Assembly: GCA_905250075.1 (NCBI GenBank) | Contig: CAJNOP010000029.1 | Span: 1,871,701 to 1,935,700 of the forward strand | Reading direction: 5' to 3' | DNA length: 64,000 bases | DNA from: Rotaria sp. Silwood1 | Taxonomy: Eukaryota > Rotifera > Eurotatoria > Philodinida > Philodinidae | Shown here: one piece after another, positions 26,436 to 39,600 of the stretch | How the letters are laid out: every line of letters starts with the position of its first letter | How positions within the stretch are numbered: the first letter of the stretch is position 1 | Made by a program: the position numbers and the translations under genes | Notes under the pieces: generated by a model | The model's input: only the letters and a program-made list of their open reading frames with translations | Told to the model about the DNA's origin: nothing | Database searches by the model: none

Positions 26436-29400
26436 ATGCATTTTCCATCACCATCAGCAGCATCACCATCTCAAAACCAAATATCAAATACAACAAATTC
26501 CAATAATGTTTTATTTCTTCCATCGAATACATCAAAAATGTCATTTATAATTCCAAATAATAATACTAATAACTCGATAAATAATTCTAGTCAACAAACA
26601 AATGTTTCATCATCAAATATACTTTCATCAACACCACAAACGGGAATGACAACATCAATTAATTTAAATGGTATAAATACACAAACAAATTTAACACCAA
26701 ATATATCAATACCATCTGGACAAACAACGCAACAACGTTTAGCATTTCCTCAACGAACAACATCAGCAACAGCATCATCATCATCATTATCAATACCATC
26801 ATTGCAATCTCAACAAATTCCACAAGAAGAATTTATGAAAATTCTTCGTGTCTTACAAGAAAATAATATGATGGAATCAGTTGAAACATTTAAAAAAGAA
26901 TATCAATCATTATTTAATAAAACATCAACAACAACATCATTAAGTGAACCTTATTTTAATGCACTTGATGGTTATATATCATATGTACAAGAACAACCAG
27001 ATTCGAGTCGACATGAATTTGCTCAATTAATATATCCATTATTTGTTCATATGTATTTAGATTTAATTGAAAAAGATCAACTTGAAGAAGCACAACGATT
27101 TTTTAAAACATATGTTCAAAATACAAATTTACAAGCAACAGTTTTTGCATCACATAAAGATGATCTTTTTCGTATTAAATCATTAATTACAAAAGAACAA
27201 ATAGCACAAAGTGAATATGTTAAATCATTTCGTCATAATGGACGTTATTGGATTAAATTATGTAATGCATCACTTGAATTACTTGATCAATTTTTAATTA
27301 AACAACAAAAATATCCATTATTAACAAAAATTGTTCAAGCATATTTTCAAGTAAGAAATTTATTGAAATAGAATTTGATATTAAAATATACGTTACTTTT
27401 TATATCAATCGATTCCTAACATTAAACTTGATTTATGATAAAATTCTTAGACTTCTGTGATTTTAATTGACGATGTCATTAGCCTTGAAATATCAAAGAC
27501 TATGAAAACGGGAAAAAAACAGATCATCTCCATCGTTCTGAACATATCTTCGTTATTTTGTTGCAGCAAGATCTTATTTGAAAGCATGCATAAAACTGTA
27601 CAAAAATGTTTCGAATAGGTTTCTGAAAATGTCGAATCTTGATATCAAAGAATTAGCATTTCTAGAAAACTGCACTTTTTTCTTCGAACAATCTCGTCTT
27701 GATCATAATGAATATGATATTCTGAATGAGAACGAAGAACTGAGTTACTTATGTATATTTTAAATATCTTTGAGACATTTTTTTATCGAAAGATTTACCT
27801 CTGATTTCCCAAAGGGTTTATACAAAAAAAAAAAGGAAATTTATCAAAACAATCTTTTTATTGCTTAATCATCTTTCATTTTGTGTCTTAGTATTATTTT
27901 GAAGCCTTAAAACTCATTTTTCACTGTCAAAATCAATCTTTGTTGAAATTCATCTTTTTCATCAAGTCCTAAGAAGAGGTGAGGGTGTTACTTTACTATT
28001 ACTTTATAAAATAAAGATAAACTAATCATTTATCTTAAAAAAAATAAAGATAAAGTAATGAAATAAAGGATTCTTTTTTTCGAATAAGAATGATGTTGGA
28101 AGCATAGCTCTACAGGGTAAGACTTTTTTTGGCATCCTATATCTTACCTTACAGCGATTTTCATACCATTAGCCTATCCCGTCCTATAGATTTTCTATCC
28201 CACACCCTGCCGTATTCTAAGATTTCCAAGTTTTAGCAGATATGAAAAGGCAAGTTATTTTTTTTTTTGAATTATGAAATATGTATAGTTTTATGTATAT
28301 TATTTATAACTACTGAAATGTATATCAATATCATATAATAACGTAAAGCGTAAAGTAATTATTATAGAATAAGCAAAATAAATAGTCATAGGTACTATAG
28401 TTTTGAAGCAATGCTCTTCTATTATTACTATAGTGATTCGAAGGAAGATGTTATTAATTCAGGGGTTGATTTAACTGTTACATGATCGGAAAAAAAGAAA
28501 CAAAAACTCACATTGATATACTGGTCGATTCTATCTGACGGCTTAGACTGGTACCGGTAAGAAAGAACTGTATCGATTTCAACTCTATCTTCTGGCTACT
28601 CATGTAGCTGAATAATTGTGCAATTACATGACAATTCAAGCTATTTCATGCATTTTAATGTAATTAATTCGCAGATAATATACTGTAGTACATTATTAAC
28701 AAACATAATGCATTAAAATCTGTGTAATAGATTGCATTCCAGACATCAAAATCGAATCGAATTCGAATGAAGATTTTCTTATTTTTTTTTCGGTCTCCGT
28801 TGCATTATCATATAATTGCATCCATTATTTCCGTAGTGATTACATCGATAATCTCTTTTAAGTCAGATAGATGTCAATAGTGTCTTCGAAGTTGCTTGCC
28901 AAAATATTTCAAATATATGAACAACACCCTAATTCTACTCTAACCACTTTGCGTACCACACTTATCCTGCAGATCTCTGGCTAGGAGTGTTCTAGAGCCA
29001 CAGAATTTATGTTTAGAAAGATTTTTATCATCAAATAAATGTATTTGTATTGAAAACAAGCTAACTCAGACATTATATGAACTTTTGCTTTTTTTTCTAA
29101 TATTTAGCAGATTTCGGTCACAAAAATAAAGGCTGAGTAGAAATTAATATCATATTCTAAATCAACAGAACAAACGGAGGTGAATTATAAGTGTTTCAAA
29201 TACTTTAGAGATCTTTTTTATTCCATCGAAAAATTCACTGGTACTCCTCTCAGAATGGTTAGGCCAAAAAATGAATTTTGCCAAGAAGAGATTTCAACAA
29301 TGACAAACAGACTTCAAAGTTGTAAAACGATAGAAGAATATTTAAACAACAAAAAGAGCGTTTTCATGGAATTCATTTTTTTTTTGACACAACCATCCTG

Positions 29401-32400
29401 AGTTGGGGAGTATCGGTGAATTTGTCGATGAGAAAAAAAAATCTCAAAAATATTTGAAATACTTATAAGTCAACTCAGTTGCTGATGCTGATTGAGAATA
29501 TTATAGCGATTTCGATTAAATAGTCATTTGTTCTAAGTAAAATCTGTTAAATACTAGTCAAAAAAAGCACATTTTTATGCTTGACAAATAATGTATCCCT
29601 TCCTTTTCTGAAACTTGTTCTCAAAATCTTGTAAACTGCAAAATTCTCTACAATATGCACAATATTGAAGTCTTTCCTCGATTAGCAATCAAGTCGAAAA
29701 CTGACTTACAAGTCAAAAAAAGCCAGTTTAATAAAAGTGCAATTTTTCAGAAAACCTAATTCTTTCATATCAAGACTCAACTTTTTCAGAAACTTATTCG
29801 AGAAGTGTTTTGTTTTCGAAGCCCTCTCGTCTTTCAACGCTTATAGCTCTATCAAATCAAATTATAGAAGCCCACAATTTTTTTCATAATTCTAGTTTAA
29901 TGTTGGAAATCGATTGATATTTAAAAAAAAAGTATATTCTAATTTCGATCATGAAATAGCCCTATTGACAAATGCTTGATCGACTGGTGAAATTTTTCTT
30001 AAAAATTTTATCTTTTTATTTCAGCTTGAGATTAATGATGGTAGTGCACGTAATGCTGAAACTCAACGTTTATTAAGTGGTGGTCGTCTTGGTGAAATAA
30101 AAACAGAAGATAATACTAATCGAATGTATTATGGTTTATTACGAGATCATGATCTTACAAGAATATTACAACATAAATCAATTCTTGCATCATCAACAGG
30201 TGCTGATAATGATGATGGTGGTGGTGATGATCAACCATCAACATCAAAAAATCGAAAAAAACTTAAAAAAGACTTTTTTAATCAACGACAAAGTAAAGCT
30301 TCATTAAAAGTTGATCCTAATGCACCACCACTTACACGAATACCAATTCCGGAATTAAGAGAACATGAACGAATGGATTTAATAAATACATTTCAAGGTA
30401 AAATCATTAATATTTTATTGAACGATAAATATTTTAATAATATACTTCCAAAGAAACTCATTAAAACGATTCAGTACATAAAAGAGACATAAGACTAATA
30501 TTAATAGTAAATACATTTGCTATTAAAGAATCATTAGAAATATTCTAGATGATATGTTCAATAATGTGAAACATAGTAACATGATTGCTGTAATAAAATT
30601 GAGAGAGAGGACAAGATCTATATCGAATTTTAATACTTTTCTAATGACTTTTTGATCATTTGTTATTCTAAATAAAAATTGTAGGAAAGAAAATGTCAAA
30701 GGAACAATATTCAAGGATTTATAAAAGATTTTTTATGAAGAATAAAAGTTTTGTAGATCTCAATTAAGATTATGACAATTAGAGTTAGAGCTTCTATATT
30801 GGCCAGATTTCGTGGGAATAAAAAACAATCAAACAAATTGACACATAGTATACAGATAAATATTCAATAATTAATTTTAATATATAAGTGTTCAGAGACT
30901 TCATAGAAACATATATATTTGTGAAGTTGAAAAATTCAATGCTTTTATATTTTGACTCGAATTTAAAATCACAACAGTAGTGAACTTATATTTATTTCAA
31001 ATTCAAAATAATTGATTCTTTTGTTTTTTCTTTTTTGCAGAAGATTATACACGAATGTTAAAAATAACACCTGATAATTTACCATCTTGTTGTTATTATA
31101 CTTTATTAAATGGTTATCTTGAAATAAATTGTCTTGGTAAGTTTAGTTCACTAAACTAAAAAAAAAAGGAAAATTCTCAGTAAATATTTTTCGTATTAAA
31201 GAAATATCTGAAGATTCAACATTACTTGCTGTTGGTTGTAAAAGTTCAAGTATATATGTATATTCATTAAATCGTCAAAAATTACTAACAATGAAACTTC
31301 CTCATGAACTTGAAAGATTAGATAAATCAAATGAACATATTTATGAACAAATGATGACTAATGATGATCATAAAGATGATACAAATACAAATCATGAGTC
31401 TGACATACTTTATAATCAACGTTTATTATGTGGTCATACTGGACCAGTATATGGTTTATCAATATCACGTGAAAAATGGTTTTTACTTTCATGTTCAGAA
31501 GATTGTACTATACGTCTATGGAGTTTATTAACATGGACATGTTTAATTACATTTCGTGGTCATACACAACCTGTATTTGATGTACAATTTGGTCCATTTG
31601 GTCATTATTTTGCATCATGTTCACTTGATAAAACAGCACGTTTATGGTGTATTGAACATGCTCAAACATTACGAATATATACTGATGGTTGTAATGATAT
31701 GGAAACATTATGTTTTCATCCAAATTCAAATTATATAGCCACATCATCATCAGATCGAATTTTAAAAATCTGGGATTTATTAGAATGTAAAGAAGGACAA
31801 CAAATGAAACCTATTAGACAAATGTCTGGGCATAAATTAAATGTTTGTATATTAAAATTTTCCAAAGATGGTAGATATTTAATATCAGCTGGATACGATC
31901 GACAAATTATGATATGGGACTGTAGTAATGGTTCTTTAGTTACATGTTTACTTGGACATTCAGATGCAATTTTTTCTATGGTAAAATAATAGATTTGTTT
32001 ATTTTTTAATGGTTATTCATTTGTAATTGATTGTTTTCTTCTATCAGCATTGATAATCGAATGAGTAGTTCCAAATAGTATAAATCCTTCTCCTAAATCT
32101 CTAGATAGTAGTAAAATAAAACCTATGTCTAGAAAAATATTCATTAATTCATTTTTAAGTAATAGTTAACTGAAAGTGCTAAGAGTTACTCGGGTAAATA
32201 ATGCTCAATAAAATAAGATTTTCATTTAAAATCTTTCTAGGTGCTTATATTAACAGAAAAATAAATCTGATTGAAAAAACAAAACTGTTAACATCATCTC
32301 TGTGGGATTAAAATATGAGACTCGATAGCAATATTGGTATCATCAAAGAGAGTATTAAGCAATATATGTTTTGTTTTATGAATTCCTACCTACTTTTAAT

Positions 32401-33068
32401 GTAAGAGATTAATTGAGATCTATTGTAGTAAGTGTGAAAAAAAAAGTCAATGGCAACTCTTTTATACTACTTATCTCACGATGATCTTTAATCTCAAGAT
32501 TAATTTTAGATTATACTTTATAAAAAAAACTTAACAATATGAAAATATAATGTAAATTATTGTTTTCGATTATACTTTCGATGAAAACGAATTATTCTAT
32601 AAAAAATTTTGTTTTTGAAAGATAAGATATGAGTTTTCTTTGTGATATGTGTCTACATATCTCGCTTATAACTCAAATACGAGATATGAAAATTTAGAAT
32701 AATATTCATCGAGTTTGTAAAAAGATAGATGACGGAATAAGGGACGAAAAGCAACTACTTGTTAAAGAGAGCATTAAAAAGAATTTTTTTTTTCTATTTA
32801 GGATATTTCTCGTGATGGTTCAATTCTATGTACGGGTAGTGTTGATTTTTCTATACGAATTTGGAATTTTGGACAATTAATTAAAGATAAAGATGATGGA
32901 AAATTAGATACTGTTCAACGTGTTACACCATCAGCGAAATATGAACTTGTTACCTATCGTACAAAACGAACATCTACAACATTAATACATTTTACTCGTC
33001 GTAATTTACTACTGGGTTTTGGTGTATTTATCCCACCAAATGAATCAACAACTAAAGCTAAAACTTAA
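26436..33068 (+). CDS. TAF5: TFIID subunit 5 (TAF5), WD40 protein
   Basis: Five exons: 26436-27350, 30025-30397, 31041-31136, 31202-31980, 32802-33068; 809 aa. Residues 1-130 are a low-complexity Ser/Thr/Asn/Gln-rich tail. A LisH-like helix pair (EEFMKILRVLQENNMMESVE) is followed by the TFIID NTD2 domain (about 165-305; YVQEQPDSSRHEF, YPLFVHMYLDLI). A charged linker (about 305-440) leads into six or seven WD40 repeats with clear GH..WD spacing (CGHTGPVYGLS..IRLWS, FRGHTQPVFDVQFGPFGHYF, FHPNSNYIATSSSDR, SGHKLNVCILKF, LGHSDAIFSM). The end LIHFTRRNLLLGFGVF matches the TAF5 C-terminus. In TFIID (and SAGA in some lineages) TAF5 forms the scaffold with TAF6 and TAF9. The start lies 255 bp after the LSM5 stop. 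Intron 1 (2.7 kb) carries a dispersed repeat. TAF5L is the main alternative. Confidence 0.92.
27351..30024 (+). other. 2.7-kb TAF5 intron 1
   Basis: GT-AG intron in phase 0, far longer than most here. It contains one copy of a diverged dispersed repeat (28107-28665). Short open frames at 27578-27763 and 29180-29401 show no known domain. Confidence 0.6.
28107..28665. repeat. Dispersed repeat, copy 1
   Basis: Alignable by eye to 44996-45243 and then 45838-46125. Shared words in order include GTAAGACTTTTTT, AGTTTTATGTATATTATT, ACTATAGTGATT, the phrase ACGGNTTAGACNNG, CTCTATCTTC and CTCATGTAGCTGAATAAT. Divergence is high (roughly a quarter of bases), so the copies are old. No coding content is preserved. 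Confidence 0.7.
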
Positions 33069-33361
33069 TTATATTTGTGATAAAAAGAAAAACAAAACCA
33101 AAATCTTCGACTTTTCTCTTTGTATATTCAATGTGATAAAATAAGGACGAGAGCTAGATCAATTACAGTGAAAAATATAAAATAAAATAAAATGCGAAAT
33201 CATCCGAATAGAAATCATTTAGACATATGTCTCTCATATAACACATTGTATATAAATGTTTGTTTGTTTTTATAAAACAGTATATGTTATTTCTTGTGTT
33301 TATCTATTCTTGTTCGTATATGTTGCTACTTTAATTTTTCCGTAGAATGTATATATTTATA

Positions 33362-33570
33362 TATATGTTAGCGTCCAATCTCGGATTCAGTCCAATCTCA
33401 GATTCGCCTAGCCCAATCTCGAATTCTCACATTGGACTAGTCCAATGTTGGATAGTTCTAGTGAAAATTTTCTTCTCGATCCAACATTGGACTAGTCCAA
33501 CGTGAAAATCCGAGATTGGCTTAGACGGATCTGAGATTGGACTGTATCCGACATTGGACGCTAACATATA
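33362..33570. repeat. Hairpin MITE-like element with 92-bp arms
   Basis: The left arm (33362-33453) begins TATATGTTAGCGTCCAA and the right arm (33479-33570) ends with its exact reverse complement; most of the arm pairs with few mismatches, around a 25-bp loop. Inside each arm the words CCAATCTC and TTGGACTAGTCCAA recur, giving subrepeats about 15-20 bp apart. It lies between the TAF5 3' end and the VRK start, in a 670-bp gap. The pattern fits a non-autonomous foldback/MITE; ends and target site are not certain because both flanks are TA-rich. Confidence 0.88.
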
Positions 33571-33739
33571 CATGAAAACAAACATCCATCGAGAGAGAAA
33601 AGAAAAAAAAAATGTTAGCCCAGAAAATTTTCTTTGTCCTTTCTTTTTATATATTTACTTAAAGAATTAAGAATGAGCGATATAAAAAAAAAAACAAGAA
33701 AACAATTTTTTTTTCTTTGTTTATTTGTATTTTAAGATT

Positions 33740-36394
33740 ATGCCACCAAAACGATCAGCAGCTAATGCCGCAGGCGGTGGTGGTCGAAAAAAAGGTGGTG
33801 CAGCTGCTCTATTTGAAATGGCTGAACCATTTACTAATGGAACTATTTTAACAGATCTTTGTCATAAAACATGGTCAATTGGTCAATCTATTGGACAAGG
33901 TGGTTTCGGTTGTCTATATGAATGTCGTAGTACATTATCTAAAACACCAATATATGTTGTTAAAGTTGAACCAGATTCTAATGGACCACTTTTTTGTGAA
34001 ATGCATTTTTATTTACAATTAGGAAAAAAAAACCTTACAAGATACATTTATTAAAGTTAATCAACTTGATCATTTAGGTGTACCACAATTAATAAGTCAT
34101 GGCATGCATATTAGTTCAACAACAAAACGTCGTTATCGTTTTTTAATTATTCCATATTATAAACAAACACTTGCTAATGAACTTCAATTAACAAATAATA
34201 ATATAGGTCATTGTCTTAATGAAAAACGTGTACAATCCATAGGTAAACAAATACTTGATATATTTGAATATATACATTCACATGGTTATGTACATGCTGA
34301 TATAAAAGCTGAAAATATTCTTATGAATGATTCTATACATATTTATTTACTGGATTATGGTCTTAGTCGAAAAGTTTCATTACAATATGAAGAAAAAATT
34401 CAACGACGGCATGAAGGTACATTAGAATTTACATCATTAGATGTACATCGTGGTGCTGTACCATCATTTCGTGGTGATTTAGAAATTCTTTTTTATAATA
34501 TGTTACATTGGCTTGGTGCACGTATACCATGGTTAAACATAAATGATGGTGCACGTGTACAACAAGCAAAAATAACAGCACGTAGTGATCCATCAGGTTT
34601 TATTCAAAGTATATTTACAAATAAAAATTCTGTAACATCAAAAATGATTGATGCATTAACACAATTTTTTCGTGAAATTATACAAATGAATTATACAGAT
34701 AAAGGTGATTATCGACGTTTAAGAGAAATTATAACATGCAAATCTCGACAACGACGTTCATCTATTGGTGCTGTTTCATCACGAAAACCATTAATTGATT
34801 TAAAAAAAGAAGATCAAGAAGAAGAAGAAGAAGAAGGAAAAGAAATAAAGCCAGAACCAAAGAAAAAAACTTCACCACGTCATCCAACAACAACAACAAC
34901 AACAACAGCAACAGTTAATCGAGCACGTAGTGCTTCACGTGATCGTGATCGAAGAAAAAGTCGTCATGAAACACGTTCACCATCACCACCAATTCAAATG
35001 CTTTCTGCACGTAAGCGTGCTCGTTCCAAAAACACTAACAGATACACGAAAAGAAAAATTTTCAAACGATAGCTTTGTTATTACCGGTTTTGAATAAATT
35101 CATCAAAAACAAAAAAAAGTCTCTCTAAGTAATACTTCGCGTTTGAGATAAGATAAACACGTACAGAAGCTAGAAGAATTTATTCTTACATACTGAAATT
35201 TTCAGAATTATGATTGTTTCACTAAGATTCTTAAAAAAGAATTTTATGCAAACAGTGGCTCTAAAAATTAGTCATATAGATTTCATTTTCCTAAAATTCA
35301 AAATTTCTAGAAAATCTAAAACCAATTTTTTCAACAAATAGAATGCGACAAAAAAACATATCTTTTGACTATACAGAGTAACACAGCGACTAGTTCTCTA
35401 CTTTCTTCATCACATTATTTAACTAACTCACATCAAATTTATGGGAAACGTAAAAGTTTTTTTTGTCCAGCTTGTCCTTGGGAAAAAGCCAAAAAAGAAT
35501 CATCGGCCATTTATTAATACCAATGCAGTTCCGTCAAAAACTATTGCCAAGAGCTCGGAAACAGCTTCGTTTGTAAAAAGAAACCAGTTGCTCTATTGAT
35601 TTGTGTAATTCAAAGAAATTTTTATTTTCGTATTCTATTTGTTGAAAAAGCAGGTTTGAAGTTCTTTATAAATCCTGAATTTTGGGAATACTGTGAAGAT
35701 TTTTATTTCTCTTGAATCCTTATTGAAAAAAAAAACACTATTTGCACAAAGTCCCTATTTGTTCGATTTTTCATAAATACCATGGCAAGTATAAACAGTC
35801 CAATGAAACGGACATAACTTCAGAAGAGTAATGCGTGACAACGAATCCTCCGAGATTTGTTTTACTTTCTACATCCTCTATCAATTGAGTATATGCTTCA
35901 TCTGGGAATATTTTCTCTCTCATAAAATATAAGACTTTTTCAAATGAAAACAAAAACAATAAAAAAATTGCTAATTTTTTTTTGTTTTAGGAACACCAAC
36001 ATTAAATAAACTTAGCACTCTATCAAGTCAACCAAAAAATAAAATTTCCAATCATGATATTGAAGATGATGAAAATGATATTGATATGAATGTTATTCTT
36101 AATCCAACATTAAGCTCAACACGTATTGAACGACCACGTCGAGTGCAAGTACCTCCTTCTGTACCAGCACCACCACCTAAAATAACAAATGATTATTATA
36201 ATAAAGCGATTAATCTTAATACTGATGATAAAATTTATAAAAAACAACCGATTGCATCAACAAGTGTTCGCTCAAATAATAATAATAATAATCCCAAAAA
36301 TGAAAGAGAACATTCAGATATTATTGCAAAAGTTCTTGCTGGTATACCATTATCAGATAATGAAATTCGCCGAGTTATTCATCGACCTAAATAA
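33740..36394 (+). CDS. VRK1: Vaccinia-related-kinase-family protein kinase (VRK) with a one-base frameshift
   Basis: A cellular kinase family despite the name. Exon 1 is 33740-35010 and exon 2 is 35991-36394; 557 aa if the frameshift is ignored. The Gly loop IGQGGFGCLYE (51-61), Lys75 in VVKVEP and Glu87 lie before a run of nine A (34024-34032); after it the kinase continues one base out of frame with LDHLGVPQLI, YVHADIKAENIL, LLDYGLS (DYG instead of DFG, normal in VRKs), EGTLEFTSLDVHRG and RGDLEILFYNMLHWL. Eight A would restore one frame, and no GT-AG intron fits. The tail is Lys/Arg/Ser-rich and probably a nuclear-localisation region. The donor CTGCAC|GTAAGC and acceptor TGTTTTAG|GAAC join in phase to an exon with AKVLAGIPLSDNEIRRVIHRPK; without splicing, the frame ends at 35072. 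VRK1 kinases phosphorylate BAF and histones. The frameshift may be a sequencing error or a real lesion. Confidence 0.85.
35011..35990 (+). other. 980-bp VRK intron
   Basis: Starts with the strong donor GTAAGC and ends TTTTTGTTTTAG. If it is retained, translation ends 20 codons later at 35072 with an Arg/Lys-rich tail, so two C-termini are possible. No repeat or gene was recognised inside. Confidence 0.6.
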
Positions 36395-36648
36395 AATTGT
36401 ATAGACTTAAAAACAAAACACTTTTTGTATAGCAACGTAAAAAAAATTTTGTATAGAAATCAAAATATTATTTTTCTTCTTATACTCAGGAGTTTGACGT
36501 TTAAAACGTTATGAACAAAATAAATTTAAATGAATTGACTTCTCTCTTTTTTATTTCTTGTTCTTTATATATATATATATTTCTTATTGTACTTTGATAT
36601 TTGACTTAACTAATGAAGAAGAAAATGATGTTGTAGATATTTGTTAGA

Positions 36649-39600
36649 ATGAGTAAATTGCCGACGAGTCGGTTACCAGTAACACCAAAACATGTAACCA
36701 CTACTAAATCAGGTCTTCGTCCTCCTCAACAAACTTCAACAACAACAACCTCATCTCAACAAGCGAGTCCAACTGGTGGAGATTCATCTAATAATCAATT
36801 GGCTATTGGTGATCGTGTAATTGCTAATGGAAAACCAGGAACTGTTGCATTTATTGGTCCAACAAAATTTGCTGATGGTATAATTAAAAATAAAATGATT
36901 TTGATTTAGATTTAGATTAAAAAAAAAACAATTATAATTTTTTTAAAATTTTAGGCGAATGGATTGGAATTATTCTTGATGAAACTCAAGGCAAAAATGG
37001 TGAGCAGAAGGAAAAAAAATATATAAATAATTTCATATAATATTCTTTTTGTATTTTTCAGATGGTTCATACGAAGGTACTCGCTATTTTGAAACTGAAC
37101 CAAATCGTGGGTTATTCTGTCGATCGACTAAAGTACAACGCCTTACCCAAAATGGTGCTAGCAGTAATAGTGATACATCCGATCAAATAAAAGTTCAAAC
37201 AACTCCATTAACTGATACCTTAAAATCATCGACTTCAATATCGAATTTAGATAAAGGTATGAACTTTATAGATGGGCTATGATAGTAAAGTATCTGGAAA
37301 AACCAGATACGGTAGTTTTCAAAAGAGTGAGTTTCATGTTGAAGAGTAGAAAAATCGTGAATAAAATAATAGATTACTGCATTTCCTAGGACCTTCTCTT
37401 TATAAGGTCATGGGCAGTCGGCGGTGACTTGAGAACTTTCTCACTTCATTTTTTAGAAACCTACTTCTCATAGCCCATCTAATAGTTTTCGATACGCAAT
37501 GTGTTTCACAGAGAACTTCATTGATGTTTTGATTTTGGGTTAAGTACTTGCTTTTGATGGAAATAAAAATGTGTTGGTCTTAGATTTCTTTTTTACCAGT
37601 ATTATAAAATATTATGATTGATATTTTTCTTTTTATAGGAGAAGATGCAGATACAACATTAATAAATACAACAACAGCAGCTGATACTAGTACAACTACA
37701 AATGATCAAACTGTATTAGCTGAACCATCATCTTCACAAGAACTTGTTGTAGGTGATCGAGTAGTTGTTAGTGGAACAAAACATGGTACATTAAAATATC
37801 TTGGTAAAATTCATGTTGCTGAAGGTATTTGGTGTGGTATTCAACTTGATGAACCTTTGGGTAAAAATGATGGTAGTGTTAGTGGAAAACGATATTTTAC
37901 ATGTCAACAACGTTATGGACTTTTTTCACCATTGGGACGTGTTGAAAAAGCAACTAATGAAATCTTACAATCACAAACTATAGCACGAAAAGCATCCGTA
38001 TCATCAAGTACAAATAATAATCGTCAATTACAACGTTCAACAAGTCAAGAATCTCTTCATTCAAATTTATCAGAATTTTCAACATCATCAAATAGTATTA
38101 GTCGTATACCAACACGAACACCAGCAAAAAATCAACAACAAAAAATACCAACAAATACAAATCTTTATACAACACCAAATACAAAATCTTTATTAACACA
38201 AGCAGCTGCTACATTAGCTGCTGTAACACCATCATCAAATCAAATGTCAAATTTAGTTCAAACAATCAAAGAAAAAGATATATTTATTGAAAAATTACAA
38301 TCACAACGTGAACAAGATCGTTTAGAATTTTCTCGTGCAGCACAACAAGTTGATGAAATGGAAAGTCGTTTATTAGTATTTAAACAACAATATGATATAA
38401 AAATATTAGAAAATGAAGAATTAAAAAAAGAACAATATCAAACAAAACAACGTATAGAAGATTTAGAATTTCAATTAGAAGAATATAAATTAACTGATGC
38501 TAATAAAGATCATCTAACAACATCAACTATACCTGATGGTTATCGTTTATTATCACCAAATGATATTGAAATTTATGAACAAATTAAAGAAAAACTTGTT
38601 GAACTTGAATCAATTAATCAAAAATCAACTCTTGAAAAACAAACATTACACGATGAACATCGACAAGAATTAAAACGACAATATGAATTAAATGAAAATG
38701 AATTTAAAACACGTTTTAATGAACTAGAACAAAAATATAATAGTGAATTAACAACTAGCCAAATAAATAATATTGATACAATTAAATCTGAATATGAATC
38801 AAAATTAAATGATAAAGATAAACAATTCCATGATATTATTGAACAAATTAAAAAAGAAAAACAACAAGAAATCGATCAACTTAAAACACAAATAATTGAT
38901 CTTCAAAATCAAGGTATTATATCTCTTTTCTTTATTAATCTATAATTCAATCTTATAGAACAAACTAAAACAAATGCTTTATCTGATAAAGAAACTTTCT
39001 ATGAACAACAACTTAAAGAACAACAATCAAAAATTGAACAATCTATCAACGAAGCACAAGAGGTATGTTTCAACAAAACAATATTCAATTCTAAGAATAT
39101 ACGTCATTGTCAAAAACTTTTAAATTTTCACTCTCATATCACCACCGATAAAATACTAATCTGATTCCCATCTGAGGTTCGTATTACGGATCCCAACTTA
39201 ATGTCCGATAGACGTTACTGAAATAACCTTTGAGTTGCAGAGTAACTGTAAGCATCCTATACAACACATCATTACAAGAATATTCAAGAGAGAGAGAGAG
39301 AGCACAGTTTATCGAAGTACTATTTATTAATCTTTTTCATTATCTTGTCATTCTTTTTTAAAAACATAATGAGTAGCAACTTTTCTATCGCACTCTCTTA
39401 AGTACACCCGACAACATTGCTTATCACCAACTTCCCATGCAACAGCAAATATTGAACTAGAGCTCGAAAGTTCAATGATCTGCGTAGCCACGAGCTGAAC
39501 ATTTTGTTCAATTGCTTGCAGATATTGACAACATCGAAGTGAAATGAGATCTCTACTTTGGAATCCAAGCGATGATATGCGGTAAAGTAAAAGTTTATAT

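Noticed and set aside
29180-29401. 73-codon frame inside TAF5 intron 1
   Set aside because: No domain, no splice partner, and it lies wholly inside a well-supported intron.
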